A DNA stretch of 64,000 bases, from NCBI RefSeq assembly GCF_010119195.1, contig NZ_WRXL01000008.1, positions 79,900 through 143,899 of the forward strand, given 5' to 3'. Every line of letters starts with the position of its first letter. The stretch's first letter is position 1. The notes beneath the pieces are model-generated. The model saw only the letters and a list, made by a program, of their open reading frames with translations. It ran no database searches and was not told the origin of the DNA. This document shows, piece after piece, positions 16,126-25,253 of the stretch. This DNA is from Haloarcula salina (lineage in GTDB: Archaea; Halobacteriota; Halobacteria; Halobacteriales; Haloarculaceae). The translations under genes were made by a program, and so were the position numbers.

Positions 16126-17799
16126 ATGACAGACCACGGACGAGCGAAACCGTCGGACGAACTTCGGCAGATCGCAGCGCGGCGACCGCACCTGCGGGAC
16201 CACCTGAAGAAGTTCAAACAGATCACCGGCGAGTTCCCCATGCTCATCGACGAGGCCGACGGCGAGTTCGAGTCCGACCGGCCCAACGTCCTCTACCCCG
16301 TCGGTGGCCCCATCTTCTGTCACGTCTACGGCGACGTGGGCCAGGACACGAAGTACTACGCCATCGAGCCGGAACTCGACGACGACGAGCGGACGGTGTT
16401 CAGCAAGGTCCGCAACCGCCTGCTCCAGCGCAGCGTCAACAAGCCCGCCCCGGAGAACGAGGCCCAGTTCGACGACCGCATCGAGGAACTCCTCCAGGAG
16501 ACGACGAAGATCCGCGACGAGGACAGCGACAGCGGCGTCCTCACGCGCCTGTCGAACCTCACCGACGTGAGCAGCGTCGAGGTCACCCAGGAAACCTACG
16601 AGAACATCCTCTACCGCCTCAACAGGGACATCGTCGGTCTCGGCCCGCTCGAACCGGTCATGCGCGACCCGGCCAACGAGGACATTCACGTCATCGGCCG
16701 CAGCGAGTGCCACGTCGACCACGGCGTGTACGGGATGCTGGAGACCACCGTCGAGTGGGAGAGCGAGGAGGCCTTCGACCAGTGGCTCCGCAACATGGGC
16801 GAGCGGATGGGCGACCCGGTGTCAGATTCGGACCCTATCGTCGACTCGACGCTGCCGGACGGCTCGCGTCTGAACCTCATCTACTCCGACGACGTGAGCC
16901 TCAAGGGCCCCTCGCTCACCATCCGTCAGGGCGACGAGATCCCCCTGTCGGTGTTCCAGATCACGAAGTGGATGACGTTATCGCCGGAACTGGCGGCGTA
17001 TCTCTGGCTCTGCCTGGAGAACGAGCAGACGGTGTTCGTCGTCGGTGAGACGGCGTCAGGGAAGACGACGACGCTGAACGCCATCACCTCGTTCATCCCC
17101 GACGACGCGAAGATCTACACCGCGGAGGACACCGCCGAGGTGCTGCCGCCGCACAACACCTGGCAGCAGTTACTGACCAGGGAGGGCGAAGACGAGGGGA
17201 CCAGCATCGACATGTTCGACCTGGTCGCGGCCGCCCTGCGTTCGCGTCCCGACTACATCATCGTGGGCGAGGTCCGTGGCGAGGAGGGTCGGATGGCGTT
17301 CCAGGCGGCCCAGACCGGGCACCCGGTGATGCTGACCTTCCACGCGAGCGACATCGTCTCGATGATCCAGCGGTTCACCGGCGAACCGATCAACGTCCCG
17401 GAGACGTTCATGGACGTGGCCGACGTGGCGCTGTTCCAGAACCGCGTCAAGCAGGGCGACCGCGTCCTGCGCCGTGTCACCTCGGTCCAGGAGATCGAGG
17501 GCTACTCGAAGGAGATGGACGGCGTCGTCACCCGGCAGGTGTTCAACTGGGACCCCGTCGAAGACGAGATCATCTTCCAGGGGATGAACAACTCCTTCGT
17601 CCTCGAAGAGCAGATCGCGACCCTGCTCGGCTACGAGGACACCCGCGACATCTACGACGACCTCCGGTTCCGGGCCGACATGATCGAACGCGCCATGCAG
17701 GAGGGCATCCTCGGCTATCACGAGGTCAACGACTTCATCTCGGACTTCCAGCGCGACGGCGTCGAAGGCATCCCGTTCAACATCTCGCGGCCCGACTAA
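16126..17799 (+). CDS. arlI: Archaellum motor ATPase ArlI
   Basis: 557-aa secretion/rotation ATPase of the type II/IV (GspE/PilT) superfamily that powers both assembly and rotation. An N-terminal region is followed by the P-loop GETASGKTT near residue 306, the Asp box and Walker B (IIVGEVRGEEGR) and the His box (MLTFHAS). Length is normal for haloarchaeal ArlI. Two bases separate its stop from arlJ. Confidence 0.97.
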   Translation: MTDHGRAKPSDELRQIAARRPHLRDHLKKFKQITGEFPMLIDEADGEFESDRPNVLYPVGGPIFCHVYGDVGQDTKYYAIEPELDDDERTVFSKVRNRLLQRSVNKPAPENEAQFDDRIEELLQETTKIRDEDSDSGVLTRLSNLTDVSSVEVTQETYENILYRLNRDIVGLGPLEPVMRDPANEDIHVIGRSECHVDHGVYGMLETTVEWESEEAFDQWLRNMGERMGDPVSDSDPIVDSTLPDGSRLNLIYSDDVSLKGPSLTIRQGDEIPLSVFQITKWMTLSPELAAYLWLCLENEQTVFVVGETASGKTTTLNAITSFIPDDAKIYTAEDTAEVLPPHNTWQQLLTREGEDEGTSIDMFDLVAAALRSRPDYIIVGEVRGEEGRMAFQAAQTGHPVMLTFHASDIVSMIQRFTGEPINVPETFMDVADVALFQNRVKQGDRVLRRVTSVQEIEGYSKEMDGVVTRQVFNWDPVEDEIIFQGMNNSFVLEEQIATLLGYEDTRDIYDDLRFRADMIERAMQEGILGYHEVNDFISDFQRDGVEGIPFNISRPD

Positions 17800-17801
17800 C
17801 G

Positions 17802-19550
17802 ATGGCGCAGGGCGAAGCCGAGAGCGACCTGGATCTGACGATCACCGAGACGATCCAGGGGCTCGTCGAGTCCTACCGGCACATGTCGATGCCGCTGGAG
17901 CGGTACCTCTCGCTGATCTTGCTCCCGTCGGTCGCCTTCTTCGTCCTCTCGTCGATCGCCGCGCTGTTGCTCGACCTCCCGCTCTCGATTCGCGCTCCGA
18001 TCCCCCTCCTCGGCTTCCTGGCGATGGCGTCGGCCATCTTCTACCCGAAGATCGTCCTGAGCCAGCGCAAGCGCGAACTCAACAACCGATTCCACCTGCT
18101 CATCACGCACATGACCGTGCTCGCGACGACGAAGATCGACCGGATGGAGGTGTTTCGCACCCTGGCCGAGGAAGACGAGTACGGCGAACTCGCGATGGAG
18201 ATGCACCGCATCGTCCAGCTGGTCGACACCTGGAACCTGAGCCTCGACGACGCCTGTCGCCGCCGGGCGAAACAGGTCCCCAGCCGCGCCGTCTCTGACT
18301 TCTTCGACCGCCTCGCGTACACCCTCGGGGCCGGCCAGGGGCTCGACGACTACCTCCTGACCGAACAGGAGCAGATCATCCAGCACTACTCGACGGTGTA
18401 TCAGAGCACCCTCGACAGCCTCGAGGTCATGAAGGACCTCTACCTGTCGATGATCCTCTCGATGACGTTCGCGCTGGTGTTCGCCGTCGTGCTGCCGGTG
18501 CTGACCGGGACGAACCCGACCATGACCGTCAGCGCCGTCATCGTCATGTTCGTCTTCGTCCAGAGCGGCTTCTACCTCGCCATCCGCTCGATGTCCCCCT
18601 ACGACCCCGTGTGGTTCCACCCCGAGGAGTACCCCTCGCCGATCGAGGAGCGCCTCGACAAGTCCATGGCCGCCGGCGTCGGCCTGTCCCTGCTGCTCGC
18701 GTTCGTCACGCTCGGCGGCATGCTCGGCGTCTCGCCGGTGACGCTCAACGACCTCCTGTTCATGTTCGAGTCCGTGCCGCTGCCCCTCTACGCGGTCGTC
18801 CCCATCACGCCCATGCTCATCCCCGGTATCGTCTTTCGGCAGGAGGAACAGCGCATCAAGGGCCGCGACGAGGAGTTCCCCAACTTCATCCGCGCGCTCG
18901 GGGCGACCGAGGGGGCGAAGCAGTCGACGACCGGGATGGTGCTGCGGACGCTCCGGAAGAAGGACTTCGGGCCGCTGACCGACAACATCGACGACCTCTA
19001 CAAGCGCCTCAACATGCGCATCGAACCGACCTCGGCCTGGCGCTTTTTCACCGCCGACTGCCGGTCGTACCTCATCCAGACGTTCTCCGAGATGTACCTC
19101 ATCGGCCGCGAGATGGGCGGTTCGCCCAAGCAACTGGGCGAACTCATCTCCGAGAACATGAACCAGGTGCTTCAGCTCCGCCAGAAGCGCAAGCAGGCGA
19201 CGACGACGCTCATCGGCCTGCTGTACGGGATGACGGCCGCCTCGACGTTCGCCTTCTTCATCGGCCTGCAGGTCGTCAACATCCTCGCCGACATGTCGCT
19301 GAACCTGAGCACCGGGAGCCGCCTCGACGCCGCCTCGCTCATCAACACCAGCGTCTACAACATCCCGCTCATCGAGTTCCTGCTCATCATCATCATCATG
19401 TTCTCCGCCATGCTCTCGGCGCTGATGATCCGGACCGTCGACGGCGGCCACTACGCCAACACCTACCTGCACTTCGTCGTCCTCGCGTGGATCGGCGCGG
19501 TCACCGGGACCTTCACCAAGTGGCTGGTGTCGCAGTTTCTCGCAATCTGA
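17802..19550 (+). CDS. arlJ: Archaellum membrane platform protein ArlJ
   Basis: 582-aa polytopic membrane protein carrying two T2SSF-like domains, each followed by membrane helices, the last set near residues 480-580. It is the membrane anchor for ArlI and the base of the filament. Last gene of the arl operon; the palindrome-rich gap after it probably contains the transcript end. Confidence 0.96.
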   Translation: MAQGEAESDLDLTITETIQGLVESYRHMSMPLERYLSLILLPSVAFFVLSSIAALLLDLPLSIRAPIPLLGFLAMASAIFYPKIVLSQRKRELNNRFHLLITHMTVLATTKIDRMEVFRTLAEEDEYGELAMEMHRIVQLVDTWNLSLDDACRRRAKQVPSRAVSDFFDRLAYTLGAGQGLDDYLLTEQEQIIQHYSTVYQSTLDSLEVMKDLYLSMILSMTFALVFAVVLPVLTGTNPTMTVSAVIVMFVFVQSGFYLAIRSMSPYDPVWFHPEEYPSPIEERLDKSMAAGVGLSLLLAFVTLGGMLGVSPVTLNDLLFMFESVPLPLYAVVPITPMLIPGIVFRQEEQRIKGRDEEFPNFIRALGATEGAKQSTTGMVLRTLRKKDFGPLTDNIDDLYKRLNMRIEPTSAWRFFTADCRSYLIQTFSEMYLIGREMGGSPKQLGELISENMNQVLQLRQKRKQATTTLIGLLYGMTAASTFAFFIGLQVVNILADMSLNLSTGSRLDAASLINTSVYNIPLIEFLLIIIIMFSAMLSALMIRTVDGGHYANTYLHFVVLAWIGAVTGTFTKWLVSQFLAI

Positions 19551-19580
19551 GAGTACCTTTTTACTTCGTCGCCCTTCCTC

Positions 19581-19597
19581 GCGGCGCTTCGCGCCGC
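19581..19597. terminator. GC-rich hairpin after arlJ
   Basis: GCGGCGC-TTC-GCGCCGC, a perfect 7-bp stem with 3-nt loop, about 30 nt after the arlJ stop. It could end the arl operon, although it is not directly followed by T residues. Confidence 0.45.
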
Positions 19598-19674
19598 TGT
19601 GGGAGGGCTCCTCGCAAAAATCTACGCTAAAAACGTCCTCCGAGTCGCGCTCTGCGAGCGCGCTCGGAGTGAAA

Positions 19675-19695
19675 CCGCGCGCCGTCGGCGCGCGG
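19675..19695. repeat. Perfect palindromic hairpin
   Basis: 9-bp arms (CCGCGCGCC / GGCGCGCGG) around GTC in the gap between the convergent arlJ and M29 peptidase genes. It may serve as a shared termination structure. Confidence 0.5.
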
Positions 19696-19820
19696 TACGG
19701 TGCCAGTGTCACGGCCGCGGCGACACCTACCCTTCCCCGAGTCGCGCCACGGAGGGCGCTCTCGGCCAACAGCACCGCGGCAGCCGCTTCCGACCGACGG
19801 CACCGCCAGCACCGCAGCGA

Positions 19821-20918
19821 CTACGCCTCGAAGCCGTCTTCCCACCGGAACACGCCGTCTCGCTGGACGACCTCGCCGTCGACTTCAAGCCGCGAGCCGT
19901 CGCCCATCGTCGTGATGAGGTCCTCGTGGACGGCGCTGTCGGTGCCGGACTGGCCCTCGGGCAGGCAGGCGTCGTACGCGCGCCCGAGCGCGAGGTGGAC
20001 CGTCCCGCCCATCTTCTCGTCGAAGAGGATGTTGTCCGTGATTCGGTCGACGCCGCGGTTCATGCCGATGCCGAGTTCGCCCAGCTGTCTCGACCCGCCG
20101 TCGGTTTCGATGACTTCCGTGATGACCGACTCGCCCTGCTCGGCCGACCAGTCGACCACGACGCCGTCCTTGAAGGTGAGTTCGACGTTCTTCACGCGGC
20201 GGCCCTGGATGGTCATCGGCACGTCGAAGGTCACGACGCCGGCCGTGTCGTAGGGCGCGGTGAACACCTCGCCCGAGGGGAGGTTGTGGGAGTCGTAGGC
20301 CACGCTGGCGGCGGAGTTGACGGCGATGCGGTCGCCGATGAACAGCGTCAGGTCCGTCCCGTCGGTGACGAGGTGGACCTTGTCGCCGTCGTCCAGAATC
20401 TCCTTCAGCCGGGCCTGTTCCTCGGCGAGCGCCTCCCAGTCGCGCAGCGTCGCGTCGTAGACGAAGTCCCGGTAGTCGGCGTAGGCCATCCCGGCCTGCT
20501 GGGCCATCGCCCGCGTCGGGTGCTGGGTCGACACCCAGTCCGTGTCGAGGCGGGCCTCCCGGATCGCCTGGCGGGCCGTCGAGTACGCCCGCCGCGTGTC
20601 GCCGTCAACGTCGGCCGTCTCCGCGGTGTTTCGCGACCCCTTCAGGAACAGCACGCTGTCGGCCCGCTCGTACAGCGCGAGTTCGTACGCAGGGCTCTCT
20701 TCGAACTCTCCGTCGTGGGAGTCCAGATAGGCACGCGTCAGTTCGTCGGACTGGTACGTCGAGAGCAGGTTCGCGCCGCGCTCGCCCAGTTGCTCGGCGA
20801 CGGCGACGGCGAGGTCGTGTGCGCCCTCGTCGACGGCGAGGACCACGTCGTCGCCGGCCTCGATGCGGGCGCTCCACTCCACCAGCGTCCGGGCGTGCTC
20901 GCGAATGCGGTCGTCCAT
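19821..20918 (-). CDS. M29-family aminopeptidase
   Basis: 365-aa metallo-aminopeptidase of family M29 (AmpS/AmpT type), a cytoplasmic enzyme releasing N-terminal residues. The N-terminus MDDRIREHARTLVEW is typical. Metal-ligand regions are seen in the C-terminal half: GEVFTAPY, the Glu near GESVITEVIE, GELGIGMNRG, and HLALGRAY followed by SAVHEDL. The ATG at 20918 was chosen because the 45 residues upstream are low-complexity and unlike the family. Convergent with arlJ. Confidence 0.9.
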   Translation of the reverse strand: MDDRIREHARTLVEWSARIEAGDDVVLAVDEGAHDLAVAVAEQLGERGANLLSTYQSDELTRAYLDSHDGEFEESPAYELALYERADSVLFLKGSRNTAETADVDGDTRRAYSTARQAIREARLDTDWVSTQHPTRAMAQQAGMAYADYRDFVYDATLRDWEALAEEQARLKEILDDGDKVHLVTDGTDLTLFIGDRIAVNSAASVAYDSHNLPSGEVFTAPYDTAGVVTFDVPMTIQGRRVKNVELTFKDGVVVDWSAEQGESVITEVIETDGGSRQLGELGIGMNRGVDRITDNILFDEKMGGTVHLALGRAYDACLPEGQSGTDSAVHEDLITTMGDGSRLEVDGEVVQRDGVFRWEDGFEA

Positions 20919-21226
20919 ACCGCGGCCACGGGCGGCGCGGGCAAAACACCGGTGGTCGGTCGCGGTCGCGCCGTCGGCCGGAGCGCTGGCACGGGCGCCT
21001 TCCGTAGATTTTTTGCGCCAGCGGCGCGAATTTAGCCTCGCCGGACGCGGCACGGCCCGCGGCGACCGCCGGTGTCACGCATTGATCCAACCGTTCCCCA
21101 CCGCGCCACCGAACGGCGCTGGTCGAAGTGGGCCCAGAGACTGACTGACGACGGCACGACTGGTGTTCGTGCCGCGCTTTTCCGCCGAATCGCAACCACT
21201 ACCTGTGCGCTCGGTGACCGCCAGGT
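20919..21226. other. Non-coding gap, M29 peptidase / gnd
   Basis: Divergent promoter region with no convincing gene. It contains a small GC hairpin near 21014-21027 (GCGCC-AGC-GGCGC). Confidence 0.4.
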
Positions 21227-22126
21227 ATGGAACTGGGCGTCATCGGACTCGGACGCATGGGCCGTATCGTCGTCGACCGCGTGCTCGAAGCGGGCCACGA
21301 GGTCGTCGTCTTCGATATCAACGAGGAGAGCGTCGCCGACGCGGCGGACGCCGGCGCGCGGCCCGCGGCGTCGATCCCGGACCTCGCCGACGAACTCGGC
21401 TCGGAGAAACGCATCTGGCTGATGGTCCCGGCGGGCGACCCGGTCGACGCCGCCCTGGACGAACTGGCCCCGACGCTCGACTCGGACGACGTCGTCGTCG
21501 ACGGCGGAAACTCCTACTTCGAGGACTCGGTGCGCCGCGCCGAGTCGACCGACGCGGCCTACCTCGACTGCGGGACCTCCGGCGGCCCCGCGGGCGCGGA
21601 ACTGGGCTTCTCGCTGATGGTCGGGGGGCCGCAGTGGGCCTACGACGAACTGGTGCCGGTGTTCGACGCCGTCGCGACGGGGCCCGACGGCCACGACCGG
21701 ATGGGGCCGGCCGGCTCTGGCCACTACGTCAAGATGGTGCACAACGGCGTCGAGTACGCCCTGATGCAGACCTACGGCGAGGGCTTCGAACTGCTGGCGA
21801 ACGGCCGATATGACCTTGACCTCGAAGCCGTCGCCCGGACGTGGAACAACGGCGCGGTCATCCGCTCGTGGCTGCTGGAGCTCTGCGAGGAGGCGTTCCG
21901 CGAGGAGGGGACCGACCTCGGAACCGTCGCCGACCGCGTCGAGGGCGGGTCGACCGGGACCTGGACCGTCCAGGAAGCCCTGGAACAGGAGGTCCCCGTC
22001 CCGCTCATCTACCAGGCGCTCGCCGAGCGGTTCGGCTCGCGGGCCGACGACGGCCGCTTCTCGCGCCGCCTCGCCAACCGCCTCCGGTACGGCTTCGGTC
22101 GCCACGAGGTCCCGCGCCGGGAGTAG
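21227..22126 (+). CDS. gnd: 6-phosphogluconate dehydrogenase (decarboxylating)
   Basis: 299 aa; oxidises 6-phosphogluconate to ribulose 5-phosphate in the oxidative pentose phosphate pathway. The Rossmann motif GVIGLGRMG opens the protein. The substrate segments GTSGGPAGAELG and the catalytic Lys in HYVKMVHNG are present. The short (about 300-aa) form without the long C-terminal extension matches archaeal and some bacterial Gnd. Confidence 0.93.
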   Translation: MELGVIGLGRMGRIVVDRVLEAGHEVVVFDINEESVADAADAGARPAASIPDLADELGSEKRIWLMVPAGDPVDAALDELAPTLDSDDVVVDGGNSYFEDSVRRAESTDAAYLDCGTSGGPAGAELGFSLMVGGPQWAYDELVPVFDAVATGPDGHDRMGPAGSGHYVKMVHNGVEYALMQTYGEGFELLANGRYDLDLEAVARTWNNGAVIRSWLLELCEEAFREEGTDLGTVADRVEGGSTGTWTVQEALEQEVPVPLIYQALAERFGSRADDGRFSRRLANRLRYGFGRHEVPRRE

Positions 22127-22277
22127 CGCCACGGTTCCGATTGCCCCCGCTACGTAGCGCTGGCCTGCTCTCACGCTCGGCCGAATCTGCCAGGGCCTGT
22201 GTCCCCGTCCGTCGGTGTCGGAGGCGCCCTGCGGCGGAAACAACAGCTAATTAAACCAGTGTTCCATAGCCGCCCAC

Positions 22278-22862
22278 ATGGTAGAACTCGTTGGACTCGC
22301 CGGCGGGGCCGTGCTCACCCTGATCGTGGTGGCGCTCCACTACGCCAAGGGGACCGGCTGGGAGGCACCGGAAGACATCTCCCAGGAGGTCCTCGAGCAG
22401 CGGGCCGCGTCGGTCCCCGAGACGGACTTCCCCGAGCCGTACAACCGCTCTATCGGTGGCGGCGGCGCCGCCGCGATTCCGGCCGGCGACGCCGAGGGCG
22501 AACTCGGCGAGGGCGAGGAAGCCGAGGAAGCGGACGAGGGCTTCGACCCCGACACCATCGCCGACGACGAGGTCGAGTACTACGAGATCGAGTTCGCGAA
22601 GGAGGGCGAGACCATCGAGGTCGCGAACAACGAGACGATCCTCGAAGCCGGCGAGGAGGAGGGCTGGGACCTCCCCTACGCCTGCCGAGAGGGCCAGTGT
22701 ATCTCCTGTGCCGGCCACATCGATGACGGCCCGGCCGAGGACTACATCCGCCACAGCAACAACGACTCGCTGATGGACGACGACATGGAAGAGGGCTACT
22801 GCCTGACCTGCGTCGCCTACCCGACCAGCGAGTTCACCATCGAGACCGGCGAATCTCCCTGA
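22278..22862 (+). CDS. Membrane-anchored plant-type [2Fe-2S] ferredoxin
   Basis: 194 aa. An N-terminal membrane helix (residues about 4-20) and a charged, glycine-rich linker precede a 2Fe-2S domain (about 100-190). The four cysteines are in the CREGQCISC and GYCLTC segments. Halophilic ferredoxins are normally soluble; the N-terminal helix suggests this one is tethered to the membrane and feeds electrons to a membrane partner, which is inference. It is followed directly by tRNA-Arg. Confidence 0.9.
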   Translation: MVELVGLAGGAVLTLIVVALHYAKGTGWEAPEDISQEVLEQRAASVPETDFPEPYNRSIGGGGAAAIPAGDAEGELGEGEEAEEADEGFDPDTIADDEVEYYEIEFAKEGETIEVANNETILEAGEEEGWDLPYACREGQCISCAGHIDDGPAEDYIRHSNNDSLMDDDMEEGYCLTCVAYPTSEFTIETGESP

Positions 22863-22921
22863 CTGCGATCTGTTCTCGCGTTCACAACCGTTAAGGTAGC
22901 CTGTCGAATAGCCAGTGTCGA

Positions 22922-22994
22922 GGGCGGCTAGTTCAGCGGACAGAACGCCTGGTTCCGGACCAGATGGTCGGGGGTTCAAATCCCTCGCCGCCCG
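22922..22994 (+). tRNA. tRNA-Arg (anticodon CCG)
   Basis: 73-nt cloverleaf. The acceptor stem GGGCGGC pairs with GCCGCCC, the D arm has GTTC/GAAC, the anticodon stem CTGG/CCAG holds loop TTCCGGA with anticodon CCG, and the T arm is GGGGG-TTCAAAT-CCCTC. The discriminator is G and CCA is not encoded. No intron. Its 3' end is duplicated about 124 bp downstream. Confidence 0.95.
22976..22994 (+). repeat. Direct repeat, tRNA-Arg 3' end (possible att core)
   Basis: 19-bp sequence TCAAATCCCTCGCCGCCCG within the T arm and acceptor stem, repeated exactly at 23100-23118. Confidence 0.75.
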
Positions 22995-23035
22995 CTTTTC
23001 CTGCGAACAGAGTGAGTCAGTGAAAAGCGACACAA

Positions 23036-23046
23036 GAGGGATTTGA
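23036..23046 (-). repeat. Inverted partial copy of the tRNA 3' end
   Basis: GAGGGATTTGA, the reverse complement of the first 11 bp of the 19-bp repeat. It lies between the two direct copies. Confidence 0.6.
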
Positions 23047-23099
23047 ACCCGGGGAGCCGCAGCGGCCGAGCGAAGCGAGGCCGACCGTCTCCACTCGGC

Positions 23100-23118
23100 T
23101 CAAATCCCTCGCCGCCCG
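23100..23118 (+). repeat. Direct repeat, second copy of the tRNA-Arg 3' end
   Basis: Exact 19-bp copy of 22976-22994. Together they look like attachment-site footprints left by an integrative element using this tRNA; only about 105 bp remain between them. Confidence 0.7.
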
Positions 23119-23260
23119 TTTTTCGGCGTCCACGCGAGTGACACGAGTGCGGGCTCGTGACGGCTTGCCGTCACGGCGAACCCATGTGAGCGAGACCGGT
23201 CCGACACCGCCACCACATTTTATCTCGGTTCTCCGCGAACGCTATAGTGGTGTTATCAGA

Positions 23261-24040
23261 ATGTCACTTCTCGATGGCAAGACGGCCGTCGTCACGGGCG
23301 GCAGTTCGGGAATCGGTCGCGGCATCGCTAGCGGATTCGCGGACCACGGCGCGAGAGCGGTCGTTGTCGCCGACGTCCGCGACGACCCGAAAGAGGACGG
23401 CCGGCCGACACACGAACTGATCGAGGACGAAACGGACGCCGACGCCGCGTTCGTCGAGTGCGACGTCACGAACCGGTCGGACCTGACCGAGGCGGTGGAG
23501 GCCGCCGAGGCCGCCGCCGGGCTCGATATCATGGTGAACAACGCGGGAATCTGGCACGCCGAGGACTTCTTCGACGTGACCGAGGCGGACTACCAGCGGA
23601 TGATGGACATCAATCTCAAAGGGGCGTACTTCGGCTCGCAGATCGCCGCGGACCGGATGGTCGACCACGGCGCAGGCGGGACCATCATCAACACCTCGAG
23701 CATCGCCGGGCTCTTCGGCAACGGGGACTGGCCGACGTACTCCGCGTCGAAGGGCGGGCTGACGACGCTCACCTACTCGCTGGCGCACAAGCTCGGCGAG
23801 CACGACATCAGGGTAAACGCGATTCACCCCGGCGGGATCGAGACGATGATCGGCGGCGAGTCGGACGATCCGGAAGCGGCGGCCGAACAGGCGGAGCAGT
23901 TCACGCAGATGGTGCCGCTCGGACGCTACGGACAGCCCGAGGACATCGCCGGCGCGGCGACGTTCCTCGCGAGCGACCTGGCGAGCTACGTGACCGGGGA
24001 ATCGCTCGTCGTCGACGGCGGCTGGACCAGCTGGCGGTGA
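23261..24040 (+). CDS. Short-chain dehydrogenase/reductase
   Basis: 259-aa classical SDR with cofactor motif TGGSSGIG (residues 12-19), NNAG (93-96), catalytic Ser near 147, and Tyr160/Lys164 in YSASK. Closest by feel to 3-oxoacyl-ACP reductase or glucose-dehydrogenase-like SDRs; the substrate is unknown. The ATG at 23261 was chosen because the upstream in-frame residues lack SDR character. It begins a rightward run of oxidoreductase genes. Confidence 0.88.
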   Translation: MSLLDGKTAVVTGGSSGIGRGIASGFADHGARAVVVADVRDDPKEDGRPTHELIEDETDADAAFVECDVTNRSDLTEAVEAAEAAAGLDIMVNNAGIWHAEDFFDVTEADYQRMMDINLKGAYFGSQIAADRMVDHGAGGTIINTSSIAGLFGNGDWPTYSASKGGLTTLTYSLAHKLGEHDIRVNAIHPGGIETMIGGESDDPEAAAEQAEQFTQMVPLGRYGQPEDIAGAATFLASDLASYVTGESLVVDGGWTSWR

Positions 24041-24149
24041 CAGGCCGGCCGGCGCCGTCGGCCCGACCGCCTCCCCGCCGCGTGGAGCGTGGCCGCGACC
24101 GGCTCGCTCCCACAGCGTTATGACGCGCGTCACCGTCTGACGTGGTGTG

Positions 24150-25211
24150 ATGCGCGCAGCTGTGTTCACCGGACACGGAGAGCCGCTGGCGGTCAGAGAG
24201 GTCGACGAGCCGGAGCCCGACGAAACGGGAGTCGTGGTCGAGACCGAGGCGTGTGGCATCTGCCGGAGCGACTGGCACGCCTGGCAGGGCGACCCGCTCT
24301 GGGAGTCCCGCGGGTTCTCGGAGGGGCACGTGTTCGGACACGAGCCCGCCGGCGTCGTGGTCGATGTCGGCGACGAGGTCGAGACGGTCCGCGAGGGTGA
24401 CCGCGTGGCGGTGCCGTTCAACCTCGCCGACGGGACCTGCCCGTCCTGCCGCCGGGACATGTCGAACCTCTGTGACGAACGGATTCCGCTGGGGCTCGCG
24501 CCCGAGTCGCCCGGCGCGTTCGCCGAGCGGTTCCACGTCCCGTGGGCCGATTTCAACGCCGTCCACCTCCCCGACGGCATCTCGCCGGTCGAGATGGCGG
24601 GTCTGGGCTGTCGGTTCATGTCCTCGTTTCACGGCCTGGTCGACAGGGCCGACGTGAACGGCGGCGACTGGGTCGCCGTCCACGGCTGCGGCGGCGTCGG
24701 GCTGTCCGCCGTCCACATCGCCGACGCCCTGGGTGCGAACGTCGTCGCCGTCGATCTTTTCGACGAGAAACTGTCCCTCGCGGCCGACCTCGGGGCCGTC
24801 GAGACGGTCAACGCCGAGCGGGTCGACGACGTGCCCGCGGCGGTGACGGCCGTCACCGACGGCGGGGCCGACGTGTCGGTCGACGCGCTCGGTATCGCGG
24901 AGACGTGCCGCAACTCCGTCCGCTGTCTCCGAAAGCGCGGACAGCACCTCCAGATCGGCCTGACGTCGAGCGCCGAGGGCGGCGAGGTGGCGCTTCCCAC
25001 CGACCTGATGGTCGCGAAGGAGCTCCAGTTCGTCGGGACGGTCGGGATGCCGCGGCCGCACTACGACGACATCTTCCGGATGATCGACCACGGGAAGCTC
25101 GATCCGACCGCCATCGTCTCCGAGACGGTGTCGCTCGAACGAGCGCCGGAACTGCTCGACGCGATGACCGACTTCGAGACGACCGGCATTCCGGTCATCG
25201 ACGAGTTCTGA
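24150..25211 (+). CDS. Zinc-dependent medium-chain alcohol dehydrogenase
   Basis: 353-aa MDR enzyme. The catalytic zinc region has Cys35 (CGICRSD) and GHE. The Rossmann motif is GCGGVG. The structural-zinc loop reads D-x2-C-x2-C-x7-C: the usual first cysteine is Asp. Likely oxidises an alcohol or polyol with NAD(P); the substrate cannot be named. The start follows from a GTG-ATG doublet where the ATG gives the normal N-terminus. Confidence 0.88.
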   Translation: MRAAVFTGHGEPLAVREVDEPEPDETGVVVETEACGICRSDWHAWQGDPLWESRGFSEGHVFGHEPAGVVVDVGDEVETVREGDRVAVPFNLADGTCPSCRRDMSNLCDERIPLGLAPESPGAFAERFHVPWADFNAVHLPDGISPVEMAGLGCRFMSSFHGLVDRADVNGGDWVAVHGCGGVGLSAVHIADALGANVVAVDLFDEKLSLAADLGAVETVNAERVDDVPAAVTAVTDGGADVSVDALGIAETCRNSVRCLRKRGQHLQIGLTSSAEGGEVALPTDLMVAKELQFVGTVGMPRPHYDDIFRMIDHGKLDPTAIVSETVSLERAPELLDAMTDFETTGIPVIDEF

Positions 25212-25253
25212 CGGCACAACGACCTTGGGGGTGCGATACGACAGCACAGATAC

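Noticed and set aside
23036..23118. Second tRNA or tRNA pseudogene after tRNA-Arg
   Set aside because: Only the T-arm/acceptor 3' portion is present; no anticodon or D arm can be folded. Treated as an attachment-site repeat.
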